From positions 620,001 through 684,000 of the forward strand of contig CP034928.1 of assembly GCA_004102645.1 (NCBI GenBank): 64,000 nt of DNA, written 5' to 3'. The notes under the pieces are model-generated. The model was not told the DNA's origin. It did no database searches and saw only the letters and a program-made list of their open reading frames with translations. The stretch is from Candidatus Bipolaricaulis sibiricus (GTDB taxonomy: Bacteria > Bipolaricaulota > Bipolaricaulia > Bipolaricaulales > Bipolaricaulaceae). Made by a program: the position numbers and the translations under genes. This document shows, piece after piece, positions 32,809-40,115 of this stretch; position 1 is the first letter of the stretch; each line of letters begins with the position of its first letter.

Positions 32809-33324
32809 CTACTGGAGGAGACGTGCGTCGACACGGGAGGTGAGCTCGGCCAGGAGTCGCTCATGATCGGCCGGGCGCACTTCGCGGGCGAGGACTTGGG
32901 ATGCTCCGAGCACAACAAGCTCTGCATAGGACGCTCGCAGGTCGCGGAGCGCCTCCTCACGCACGCGGGCCGCCGCTTGTTCCCCCTCGGCGAGGATGGC
33001 CTGCGCCTGGGCTCGCGCCTCACGGCGTGCCACCTGGAGGATCGACTGGGCTTCAGCCTCGGCCCGGGCCACGATCTCGCGGGCCCGGCGGTTCGCGGCG
33101 GCCAGTTCGGCCTCCCGTTCGGCCAGGAGGACCTCGGCCCGCCCCTGAGCCTCTTGCGCGGTGCGCAAGCGCGCTTCCTCTACCTCGCGTCGTCGGTCGA
33201 GCCAGGTCAGCAGAGGTCTGTACAGGAACCGCCTGAGGAGGCCGAGGAGCAGGGCGAACACAGCGAGGTTGAACAGGAGCGTCCAGTTGAGATTCTTGAC
33301 GATCGTGCCCCACTCCAGCGCCAC
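32809..33324 (-). CDS. atpF: ATP synthase Fo subunit b
   Basis: The stator subunit, 171 residues: one N-terminal transmembrane helix (about 13-33, NWTLLFNLAVFALLLGLLRR) followed by a long charged coiled-coil region rich in alanine, glutamate and arginine. A single b gene is present, so the stalk is probably a homodimer. It lies between atpE and atpH. Confidence 0.95.
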   Translation of the reverse strand: MALEWGTIVKNLNWTLLFNLAVFALLLGLLRRFLYRPLLTWLDRRREVEEARLRTAQEAQGRAEVLLAEREAELAAANRRAREIVARAEAEAQSILQVARREARAQAQAILAEGEQAAARVREEALRDLRASYAELVVLGASQVLAREVRPADHERLLAELTSRVDARLLQ

Positions 33325-33333
33325 GGCTTCCTC

Positions 33334-33576
33334 CTACACAACGAACAACAGGACGAGGGCCACGAGAAGGGAGTAGATGCCCGTGGTCTCGGCAATCGCA
33401 TCGGCGATGACCATCGTGCGGAGGAGGCTGTTGGCCATCTCCGGTTGGCGGGCCATCGCGTCCAGGGCGTGGGCGCCGATGATCCCTTCCCCGACGCCTG
33501 GCCCGATCGCGCCGAGGCCCATACAGATCCCGGCCGCCAGGTACTTCGCCGCTGCTACGATCATCTCGCCTTCCAT
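33334..33576 (-). CDS. atpE: ATP synthase Fo subunit c, two-carboxylate (sodium-type) motif
   Basis: An 80-residue two-helix subunit of the rotor ring. GPGVGEG in helix 1 and IAETTGIYSL in helix 2 hold the ion site. Compared with the sodium-binding Ilyobacter tartaricus c subunit (Q32, E65, S66, T67), this protein has E30, E63, T64 and T65. A second carboxylate at the Gln32 position is known from the Na+-driven Fusobacterium nucleatum ring. The enzyme may therefore be coupled to sodium, which is inference from residues. AGGAGGTCAGCG precedes the ATG. Confidence 0.97.
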   Translation of the reverse strand: MEGEMIVAAAKYLAAGICMGLGAIGPGVGEGIIGAHALDAMARQPEMANSLLRTMVIADAIAETTGIYSLLVALVLLFVV

Positions 33577-33586
33577 CGCTGACCTC

Positions 33587-34333
33587 CTAGTCTGCGGTGA
33601 CCTGAATGTACGCCACCGCGAGCAGTGTGAACACGAACGCTTGGATCACGCCGAACGCCAACCCGAACCACGCGTTGAGTCCGAGGGTCAGGGGGATCCG
33701 TCCGACCCAGCCGAGTGCGGTTCCAATCGCGGGCACCACCTCGAAGATCCGCGCGAGCACGGTCGGCGCCACGACGATGAGGATCGCTCCTCCCAGGATG
33801 TTCCCAAACAGCCGGAACCCATGGGATAGCGTGCGCCCGAGGTCTCCCACCAGGTTGAGGGGGAGGAGGAACGGGAACGGCTCAAGGTACCCCCTGAGGT
33901 GGCGGGCGATCCCCTTCGAGCGGATCCCGTAGTAGTGCGTCAGGCCGTAGACAAGGAGCGCGAGCCCGAGCGTGACGTTCAGATCCTGAGTCGGGGAAAC
34001 GATGTACGGAATAGGCAGAATGCCCACCCAGTTGCAGAACAGGACGTAGAAGAACAGCGTCACGGCGAACGGGAGGATCGGACGGACCAGATGGGGGGAT
34101 ACCCCCCCGAGCAGCTGGCGCTCGAACAGGTCCATCGTGGCAGCGAGGAACGCCGCCCGTCGCGTGAGCGGTGCATCCGGGTCAGCGGGGAGGCCACGCC
34201 GCAGCCACCCGCCGAGGACCACCAGCAGCGCTCCCACAGCCAGCGCCACCGCCACCACAACGAGGTTGAACGAGACCTCGATCCCCCCGATGGTGAGACG
34301 AAGGGCCAGTTCTTTACCCAGATGTTCGAGCAA
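33587..34333 (-). CDS. atpB: ATP synthase Fo subunit a
   Basis: The membrane stator subunit that carries the ion half-channels, 248 residues with five to six transmembrane helices. The essential arginine is R174 in LSHGFRLFGNILGG, and LVGDLGRTL precedes it as usual. The start lies 20 nt inside the small atpI-like gene, and 10 nt separate its stop from atpE. Confidence 0.97.
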   Translation of the reverse strand: MLEHLGKELALRLTIGGIEVSFNLVVVAVALAVGALLVVLGGWLRRGLPADPDAPLTRRAAFLAATMDLFERQLLGGVSPHLVRPILPFAVTLFFYVLFCNWVGILPIPYIVSPTQDLNVTLGLALLVYGLTHYYGIRSKGIARHLRGYLEPFPFLLPLNLVGDLGRTLSHGFRLFGNILGGAILIVVAPTVLARIFEVVPAIGTALGWVGRIPLTLGLNAWFGLAFGVIQAFVFTLLAVAYIQVTAD

Positions 34334-34670
34334 CCCTCACCGTCCAGCACCACAGACCGACGCTGGGTAGGAGCAGTCCTCCCGCGACCGCAAGGGGAGG
34401 GAGCCCAGCCAGGACGCCCCCCACAGCGAGGAGGGCTACGAGTACGTACCGCGCGAGGGACGCTCCCCCTGCTGCCCGGCCGTTGCGCCCCTCGCGGAGG
34501 AGGATGGACAGGAATCCCCAGCGAACGAGACGCCCTACGCCGACCGTGGCCACGCCCCACAGCAGGCCGATCGACCACCCCCACCCCAGTGCAACAAGAA
34601 GACCGAGGGCGATCGGAACTGCAAACAGAACGCACTCCCCCATCCCGACCCAGATCGCTTGGCGCACCAT
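34314..34670 (-). CDS. Small four-helix membrane protein, AtpI-like
   Basis: A 118-residue protein with about four hydrophobic helices and few other features. I see no strong sequence signature, but position and topology (directly upstream of atpB, overlapping it by 20 nt) match AtpI/Atp1, the membrane protein that helps assemble the c ring or imports Mg2+ for the synthase. ATG 34670 is 4 nt after the frr stop, so ribosome recycling factor and the ATP synthase share one transcript. Confidence 0.65.
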   Translation of the reverse strand: MVRQAIWVGMGECVLFAVPIALGLLVALGWGWSIGLLWGVATVGVGRLVRWGFLSILLREGRNGRAAGGASLARYVLVALLAVGGVLAGLPPLAVAGGLLLPSVGLWCWTVRVARTSG

Positions 34671-34674
34671 CGGA

Positions 34675-35232
34675 TCACAAGGTGCGCATCTCTTGAGCCT
34701 TTCTCTCCACAAGCTCGTCCACGCGCTTCACGTGCTCGGCCGTCAGGTCATCGAGCGCCTTCTGCAGCCGATGGTGGTCGTCCTCCGCCAGGCGGCCGTC
34801 CTTCTTCTCGACGTCGAGCTTCTCCCGAGCGTCGCGCCGCACATTGCGAAGGGCAACCTTCGCCTCCTCGGCCCTCTTCCCGACGAGCTTGACAAGTTCA
34901 TTCCGGCGCTCCTCGGATAGCCGGGGAACCTTGATCCGGATCACCTGGCCGTCGTTCTGGGGGTTGAGCCCGAGGTCTGCAGCCAGGACTGCCTTCTCGA
35001 TCGCCGGTATCTGCGTGCGATCGAAGGGGCGAATCATGATCAGATCTGGGTCAGGAGCGACGACATGGGCGATGTGCTTCAGCGGAGTGGGGGTTCCGTA
35101 GTAGTCGACGGGCACAGTCTCGACCAATGCGGGGTTGGCTCGCCCGGTGTGGATCTTGGCGAGCTCCGTCTGTAGGACGTCCAGGGTCCGTTCCATGTGT
35201 CCGCGGGTTTGACGCATCAACTCGTGTTCCAT
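34675..35232 (-). CDS. frr: Ribosome recycling factor
   Basis: RRF splits post-termination ribosomes together with EF-G. At 185 residues it has the standard length, with HTGRANPALVETVPVDYYG near the start, DLGLNPQNDGQVIRIKVP in the middle and a helical EERRNELVKLVGKRAEEAKVALRN segment. It heads the operon frr-atpI-atpBEFHAGD, an uncommon pairing; frr usually follows tsf and pyrH. A promoter-like TTGCGG-17-TAGCAT lies upstream. Confidence 0.97.
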   Translation of the reverse strand: MEHELMRQTRGHMERTLDVLQTELAKIHTGRANPALVETVPVDYYGTPTPLKHIAHVVAPDPDLIMIRPFDRTQIPAIEKAVLAADLGLNPQNDGQVIRIKVPRLSEERRNELVKLVGKRAEEAKVALRNVRRDAREKLDVEKKDGRLAEDDHHRLQKALDDLTAEHVKRVDELVERKAQEMRTL

Positions 35233-35254
35233 GAGCGACCCCCTCGTGGTCGGA

Positions 35255-35283
35255 ATGCTAGCTTTGGTGCGCTGGATCCGCAA
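35255..35283 (-). promoter_or_regulatory. Promoter of the frr-atp operon
   Basis: On the minus strand, TTGCGG (35283-35278), a 17-nt spacer and TAGCAT (35260-35255), about 22 nt before the frr start. A GAGGGGG run precedes the ATG as a possible ribosome site. Confidence 0.55.
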
Positions 35284-35300
35284 GCAGGCGATAATCGAGC

Positions 35301-36731
35301 GTGCGGCTCAACATGGAGTCCCTGCTTGCCGGGCACCCGTTCGCGGCCGAGATCCTCCGGCGACTGGTCAACGGGGGGCACCAGGCGGTTCTCGTGGGGG
35401 GAGTTGTTCGTGACGCTCTCGTTGCCACTCTTCATGGCGAACTGCCGTCGCACCAAGATGTCGACATCGCCACATCGGCCACGCCGTCGGAGGTGGCACG
35501 CCTGTTCTCCGACTGGCGTGTGATCAACGTGGGCCAGAACTTCGGTGTGGTGGTGCTGGTTCCCCCACAGGGCCGCCAGCAGTACGAAGTGGCGACGTTT
35601 CGCACCGAAGCGGGGTACAGCGATGGCCGCCGACCCGATTCCGTGCGGTGGGGAACCCTCGAACAAGACGTGCAGCGCCGCGACTTCACGGTCAACGGCC
35701 TCGTCGTCACCGCCGACGGGGAAGTCATCGACCTCGTGGGGGGGGTCGCCGATCTCGAGTCGGGCGTCGTGCGGGCCATCGGGGACCCATCGAGGCGCTT
35801 CGCCGAGGACCAGCTGCGCATGCTCCGTGCGGTGCGGTTCGCGTGTCAACTGGGGTTCGCGGTGGAGGAGAAGACGGCACATGCGATCCAGGCGCAAGCG
35901 GCACGCATCACGACCGTATCGTGGGAGCGGATCCGCGACGAGCTCCTCCGCATCTTGGCCACGCCACGGTCGGCCCAGGGGGTGCGCTTGCTCGACGAGC
36001 TGGGGCTGCTCGAGCATGTCCTTCCTGAGATCGCGGCCCTGCGGGGCGTCCCGCAGCCGGTGGAGTACCACCCCGAGGGAGACGTGTTGGTTCACACGGT
36101 GGCTGCGCTCCAGGTCGCGGACGGCCTGTGGGACGATCCACGCCTGAAGCTCGCCGTGCTGTTCCACGACACGGGCAAGCCTCGAGCACTGGCACGGTCG
36201 GGAGGAAGCAACATGGGCGGGCACTGTGGGATCGGGGCGGAGATCGCAGTTCAGGCCCTGAACCGGCTTCGCCTGCCCAAACGTGACGTGGAGTGGATCG
36301 CACACCTCGTTCGTGAGCATATGCGGGTGGCTCGCCTTCCGGAGATGGGTGTGGGAAAGCAGGTCCGGCTTCTCGGGGCAGAGGAGGATGAAGGGCAACC
36401 CCGCGCGGAGCTTTCTCGGCGGTTCCCGCTGTTCGCCGACCTTCTGCGGGTGGTGATCTGCGACGCGGAGGCCAGTGCCCATCGCGCCCGCGCCTGGCTG
36501 CCGCTGGTTGCCCGCGCGGTCGGCCTCCTCGTTCATCTCCGTCGGATCCACGGGATCCGCCGGGCCCGGGAGCTTCTCACGGGAGATGACCTTGTGGCGC
36601 TCGGGCTACCCCCCGGCCCGCGGTTGGGCCAAGTGCTGGAGCAGGTTCACGAGCGCATTCTGGCAGGCGAGATCACCACGCGGGATGAGGCGTTGGCCCA
36701 CGCCGCGCGGCTGGCGCGAGGTCAGAGGTAA
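35301..36731 (+). CDS. cca: CCA-adding enzyme / poly(A) polymerase family protein with HD domain
   Basis: A class II tRNA nucleotidyltransferase, 476 residues. The nucleotidyltransferase core has LVGGVVRD (32-38) and the metal pair DVD (D53, D55), followed by RRDFTVNGL, the RMLRAVRFA segment and an HD phosphohydrolase-like domain with HDTGKP. It would add or repair CCA ends, needed at least for tRNA-Ser(GCT), whose gene lacks CCA. Starts are GTG 35301 or ATG 35313, neither with a Shine-Dalgarno. GATAAT ends 5 nt before the GTG, which hints at a leaderless message. It is divergent from frr. Confidence 0.92.
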   Translation: MRLNMESLLAGHPFAAEILRRLVNGGHQAVLVGGVVRDALVATLHGELPSHQDVDIATSATPSEVARLFSDWRVINVGQNFGVVVLVPPQGRQQYEVATFRTEAGYSDGRRPDSVRWGTLEQDVQRRDFTVNGLVVTADGEVIDLVGGVADLESGVVRAIGDPSRRFAEDQLRMLRAVRFACQLGFAVEEKTAHAIQAQAARITTVSWERIRDELLRILATPRSAQGVRLLDELGLLEHVLPEIAALRGVPQPVEYHPEGDVLVHTVAALQVADGLWDDPRLKLAVLFHDTGKPRALARSGGSNMGGHCGIGAEIAVQALNRLRLPKRDVEWIAHLVREHMRVARLPEMGVGKQVRLLGAEEDEGQPRAELSRRFPLFADLLRVVICDAEASAHRARAWLPLVARAVGLLVHLRRIHGIRRARELLTGDDLVALGLPPGPRLGQVLEQVHERILAGEITTRDEALAHAARLARGQR

Positions 36732-36800
36732 CGTACACCCCGCCCCGGATGTCCCCTCGGCAGCTGGCATCCCCCCTCGCGGCAGCCGTCACGGCGGGGC

Positions 36801-36806
36801 TACCGT
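36801..36806 (+). promoter_or_regulatory. -10-like element of the HerA-like gene
   Basis: TACCGT lies 7 nt before ATG 36814. It is weak by itself but sits where similar hexamers stand before other first genes in this window. Confidence 0.3.
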
Positions 36807-36813
36807 TGGGGCG

Positions 36814-38202
36814 ATGAGCGCTCTCAACCTTGGACCGGAGTTGTCTGTTCCGTTGGAGGACGTCGTCGGGCAGTGCGTGGCGATTCTCGGCATCCGCGGC
36901 TCGGGGAAGTCGAACACCGCGGGCGTGATCTTCGAGGAACTCCTCGACGCCCACTACCCGATGTCGCTTGTGGACATCGACGGGGAGTACTTCGGTCTCA
37001 AGGAGAAGTACGAGGTGCTCGTTGCGGGGGGCGGGGATCACGCCGACGTGGAGCTCAACAGGATGACCGTTGGCGAGCTGGCGAACCTTTCCCTCCACGA
37101 GGGAGTTCCGGTGATCCTCGATGTGTCGGACATGCTCGGTGGTGAGCGGGAGGCGATCGTGTTTGACTACCTGACCCGCGTGTGGTCACTGGCGGGTCGG
37201 CTCCGGACACCGTACATGATTGGGATCGAGGAGTGTCACGAGTTCATCCCGCAAGGGGTTCGCACCCGGCTCAAGGAGGTGATCGCTCGGATCGCCCTCC
37301 GGGGCCGGAAACGGGGGTTGGGCGCCGTGGTGATCTCGCAGCGGTCTGCCAAGGTGGAAAAGGACGTGCTCACCCAAGCGGGGATGCTGTTCCTTCATCG
37401 GGTGGTCCACGAGGCGGACACGCGCGTGTACGGCGAGCTCCTCCCGTGGCGCAAGCTGGAGGCGAAGGAAGCCGTCTCCCAGCTGGGAGTCGGAGAGTGC
37501 ATCTTCTTGGCGGGCGCAGTGGCCCGCAAGGTGAAGATCCGGATGCGGGACACGTTTCACGGTGGGTACACGCCATCCTTCCGTCCGGTGGAGTCCCCCA
37601 AGCTCCGCCAGGTTCGCGGACGGATCCTCGAGGCTCTGGCCCGCGCCCAGGAGGGGCGACCCGCTCCCGAGGAGCCGGGGCCCGTCCTTGGTCCGACTTC
37701 AGGGGGGCACGGGGCGATCGAGCCCCCTCCGTTCCTTGGTGCGAGCCGGCCTGTGGAGGAGGCCTCGTGGACCCTCGCCCAGCTCGAGGAGGACCTGAGC
37801 GAGACGAGGGCGGACCTTCCGCAGCCGATACTCGTTCGGGTCGACCGTTTGATGCGTCGTCTCCAGCGCCTCTCCCCGGTGCAGCAGCGCGTGGTGGGGT
37901 TCCTGGTCGAGCGAGAGCCGAACGCGTATACGACGCACGAGCTCGCCGCATGGGTGGACTGCCCGGAGGCACTCCTTCGCACGGAGCCTCCGGTTGCGGC
38001 CCTCGACCTGGGTCTGGTGAGCTGCGAACGGTTGGCCCGGGGCACCACGTACCGAGGTGTGGTTCGCCAGTACGTGGACGAGGCGTTCTCCGGGTTTGCC
38101 TCCGCGCTCGGGCCGGATGGCACGCGGCGCCTGGTAGCCTATCTCCGTCGGCGGATTTCCGACCTCGCTCCGGCTGAACGTGATTTAGCTTACACCCCTT
38201 GA
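36814..38202 (+). CDS. HerA/FtsK-like P-loop ATPase (DUF87)
   Basis: A 462-residue ATPase of the HerA-FtsK superfamily. Walker A is GIRGSGKS (26-33), preceded by an N-terminal HAS-like stretch of only about 20 residues. Walker B is MIGIEECHEF, and VVISQRSAKVEKDVLTQA matches the sensor region. In archaea HerA works with NurA nuclease in DNA-end resection; no nurA is seen here. The C-terminal 150 residues include a proline-rich linker (about 285-320) and a winged-helix-like tail that I do not recognise. A helix-turn-helix there could bind DNA. It lies between cca and hpf, with 82 nt before it. Confidence 0.82.
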   Translation: MSALNLGPELSVPLEDVVGQCVAILGIRGSGKSNTAGVIFEELLDAHYPMSLVDIDGEYFGLKEKYEVLVAGGGDHADVELNRMTVGELANLSLHEGVPVILDVSDMLGGEREAIVFDYLTRVWSLAGRLRTPYMIGIEECHEFIPQGVRTRLKEVIARIALRGRKRGLGAVVISQRSAKVEKDVLTQAGMLFLHRVVHEADTRVYGELLPWRKLEAKEAVSQLGVGECIFLAGAVARKVKIRMRDTFHGGYTPSFRPVESPKLRQVRGRILEALARAQEGRPAPEEPGPVLGPTSGGHGAIEPPPFLGASRPVEEASWTLAQLEEDLSETRADLPQPILVRVDRLMRRLQRLSPVQQRVVGFLVEREPNAYTTHELAAWVDCPEALLRTEPPVAALDLGLVSCERLARGTTYRGVVRQYVDEAFSGFASALGPDGTRRLVAYLRRRISDLAPAERDLAYTP

Positions 38203-38228
38203 CGGTCCGCCCTTAAGTGTGGTAGGAT
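38199..38228 (+). promoter_or_regulatory. hpf promoter
   Basis: TTGACG (38199-38204), an 18-nt spacer and TAGGAT (38223-38228). The -35 box overlaps the stop codon of the upstream ATPase gene. A GGGGGTGA ribosome site precedes ATG 38257. Confidence 0.65.
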
Positions 38229-38256
38229 CAGAACGACCGGGGGGTGAAAGCTTATC

Positions 38257-38781
38257 ATGAGGCTTCATGTCGAGGAACGGTACGCTTCGGACTCGGATGC
38301 GCTGACTAAATACGTCGAGAAGAAGGTCGAGACCCTCTCTCGCTACTTCGACAGGATCCTCAAACTGGATGTCATCCTCGAGGTCGAGGGACCTGCTCAG
38401 CGGGTGCAGATGATGGGCTACCTCGTCAATCACAAGGTGGTCAAGGCCAAGGTGGAGACGAACGACATGTACGCCTCGATTGACCAGGCCGTCGACAAGA
38501 TGCAGCGACAGCTGGTGCGGTACAAGGAGCGGCTCCGTGTGTCCCGCAAGACGGGGCACGCCGCTCCGCCCGCTACCGGGGGACGTCGCGCGACCCCCGG
38601 TCCACAGATCGAGAGGGTGGACGAGTACATTCGACAGCCGCTCACTCCGGAGGCAGCGGTCCGCGAGCTCGAACGAAGCGGGCGGGACTTTGTCGTGTTC
38701 TTCCAGGCCGACGACGACCAGCCGGCGGTTCTGTTCCACCGAGGGGATGGCCGGTACGGTCTCGTCGTTCCCCGTCGGTGA
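38257..38781 (+). CDS. hpf: Long-form ribosome hibernation promoting factor
   Basis: A 174-residue long HPF. The N-terminal S30AE domain (about 1-100) sits in the decoding centre of idle 70S ribosomes, and the C-terminal domain (about 115-174, VDEYIRQPLTPEAAVRELE ... FFQADDDQPAVLFHRGDG) pairs two ribosomes into 100S dimers. Together with rsfS, the window holds two ribosome-silencing factors. It has its own promoter and overlaps the next gene as GTGA. Confidence 0.95.
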   Translation: MRLHVEERYASDSDALTKYVEKKVETLSRYFDRILKLDVILEVEGPAQRVQMMGYLVNHKVVKAKVETNDMYASIDQAVDKMQRQLVRYKERLRVSRKTGHAAPPATGGRRATPGPQIERVDEYIRQPLTPEAAVRELERSGRDFVVFFQADDDQPAVLFHRGDGRYGLVVPRR

Positions 38782-39791
38782 GTGCACAAGGAGGACGGAC
38801 GCTAGGTCTCGTTCTTTACTCGGGAAGCGCGGCCAGCGCGTTGGCGGTGCGGCTGGCGGAGCAGGCCGGCGCAGACCATCTTCGGCTGGTCCACTTTCGG
38901 TCCCCGTTCTTCCTCGGCGAGGAGGAGGTGGCGGTTCGCGCCCAGCACCTGTTCCCGGGCCTGCGGTTCCAATCTGTGACCCTGAAGCGGGACTTCCTCG
39001 GATTGAGTCAACGGAGCCAGGGACTGCCCTTCCCATGTGGAGTCTGCCGAAGGCTTCTCCTCGAGCGCGTTGCGCGACTTGTGCGACGGGTCCACGCCGA
39101 CCTCGTGGTGACCGGCGACATCGTCGGCCGGGCCGGGCTAGGGGTGGGTGATCTGGTGGAGTTGGACCGATCGGCGGGGCTGGCGGGCCGCGTGCTGCGC
39201 CCCCTGTCGGGGCGGCTCCTTCCCCCGACTCGATGGGAGGAGGAGGGGAAGCTGGATCGCGGGGTATTGCTCGATTGGGTGGACGGAGAGCAGTTGGCGG
39301 GGAGGATGGATGAGCTGGCCCGGGAGCAGGGGATCGACCCGCGTCGCAGCGCGCGGGACTGCCTGCTCACCGATGACGGTTTCGTCAAGCGTCTGTTGGA
39401 GTTCGGCCCCGCGGAAGGATGCACCGAGAACACGATCCAACTGCTGCGGTTCAGGCACTCGTACCGATTGGGGCCCGAGGCGCACGTGGTCGTTGCGGTG
39501 ACGGCAGAAGAGCAGGCTCGGCTGCAGCCCCTGTTCCTTCCGTCGGACGTTCGGTTGTACGTCCAGATGGCACACTCGCCGCTTGCACTGGTCCGGGCGC
39601 GGTGGCACGCCCATGACCCCGACGAGCGGGCGTGGATCGTCGCTGCGGCGGCGGAGCGGATGGTGGAGGCCGCGGGGCTTCCCCAAGCGACCGCTTGGGT
39701 GGTCCGCTTTCGGTGTGAGTGGGAGGGGGAGACGCGACAGATGAGGCTCCCCGTCGAGCGACGCCCCGTGCCGGCCTTGATCTCATCCTGA
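38778..39791 (+). CDS. PP-loop superfamily protein, tRNA-thiolation-like (ThiI/MnmA relative)
   Basis: A 337-residue protein resembling the poorly defined thiouridylase-like group: an N-terminal PP-loop fold, a CxxC pair (C87, C90 in FPCGVC), ADLVVTGDIVGR, RPLSGRLLPPT, and a conserved CLLTDDGF (C195). Relatives are thought to use ATP to activate a tRNA base for sulfur transfer. The ATP-binding signature SGGxDS is altered to SGSAAS (15-20), so adenylation may be lost or changed. The GTG start overlaps the hpf stop. An AGGAGG at 38789-38794 lies inside the coding region and might serve a shorter form, but no good start follows. Confidence 0.72.
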   Translation: MSAQGGRTLGLVLYSGSAASALAVRLAEQAGADHLRLVHFRSPFFLGEEEVAVRAQHLFPGLRFQSVTLKRDFLGLSQRSQGLPFPCGVCRRLLLERVARLVRRVHADLVVTGDIVGRAGLGVGDLVELDRSAGLAGRVLRPLSGRLLPPTRWEEEGKLDRGVLLDWVDGEQLAGRMDELAREQGIDPRRSARDCLLTDDGFVKRLLEFGPAEGCTENTIQLLRFRHSYRLGPEAHVVVAVTAEEQARLQPLFLPSDVRLYVQMAHSPLALVRARWHAHDPDERAWIVAAAAERMVEAAGLPQATAWVVRFRCEWEGETRQMRLPVERRPVPALISS

Positions 39792-39804
39792 GTGCAGTTA
39801 CAAT
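39777..39804 (+). promoter_or_regulatory. Promoter of fmdB-rpoC
   Basis: TTGATC (39777-39782), a 16-nt spacer and TACAAT (39799-39804). A leader of about 55 nt with AAGGAGG precedes the fmdB ATG. It is the only evident promoter for rpoC. Confidence 0.6.
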
Positions 39805-39867
39805 CGGCCGGTTGGTGCAACGGGTTATCCCAACATACAGGCGACCAAGGATTAAGGAGGATTGGCT

Positions 39868-40095
39868 ATGCCCATTCATCGCTACCGGTGTTCGCGCTGT
39901 GGGACTGAGTTTCGCGAGCTTCGACAGGTTCAGGACCGGACGCTCGTGCGGTGCCCTGGGTGCGGCGCGGCAGAGGTGACGCGGCTTCTGCCGCGATTTG
40001 GCGTGGTGTACAAAGGCAGTGGGTTCTACACGACCGATTACCGGCGGGCGCGCTCAGAGAGCGGTTCTTCAGGCGCTTCCGGGGACGGATCGTAG
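39868..40095 (+). CDS. FmdB-family zinc-ribbon protein
   Basis: A 75-residue protein with the FmdB-type zinc ribbon: YRCSRCGTEF and VRCPGCG give four cysteines, followed by a flexible serine- and glycine-rich tail. The family is small, widespread and of uncertain function, often linked to formamide or nucleotide regulons by old annotation. ATG 39868 has AAGGAGG about 9 nt upstream. It precedes rpoC by 20 nt on the same transcript, where rpoB would be expected. Confidence 0.88.
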   Translation: MPIHRYRCSRCGTEFRELRQVQDRTLVRCPGCGAAEVTRLLPRFGVVYKGSGFYTTDYRRARSESGSSGASGDGS

Positions 40096-40115
40096 CCCTC
40101 TTGAGGTGATGTGCG

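Noticed and set aside
36475-36813. N-terminal extension of the HerA-like ATPase into cca
   Set aside because: It is in frame, but overlaps conserved cca codons and precedes the P-loop by far more than the family needs.
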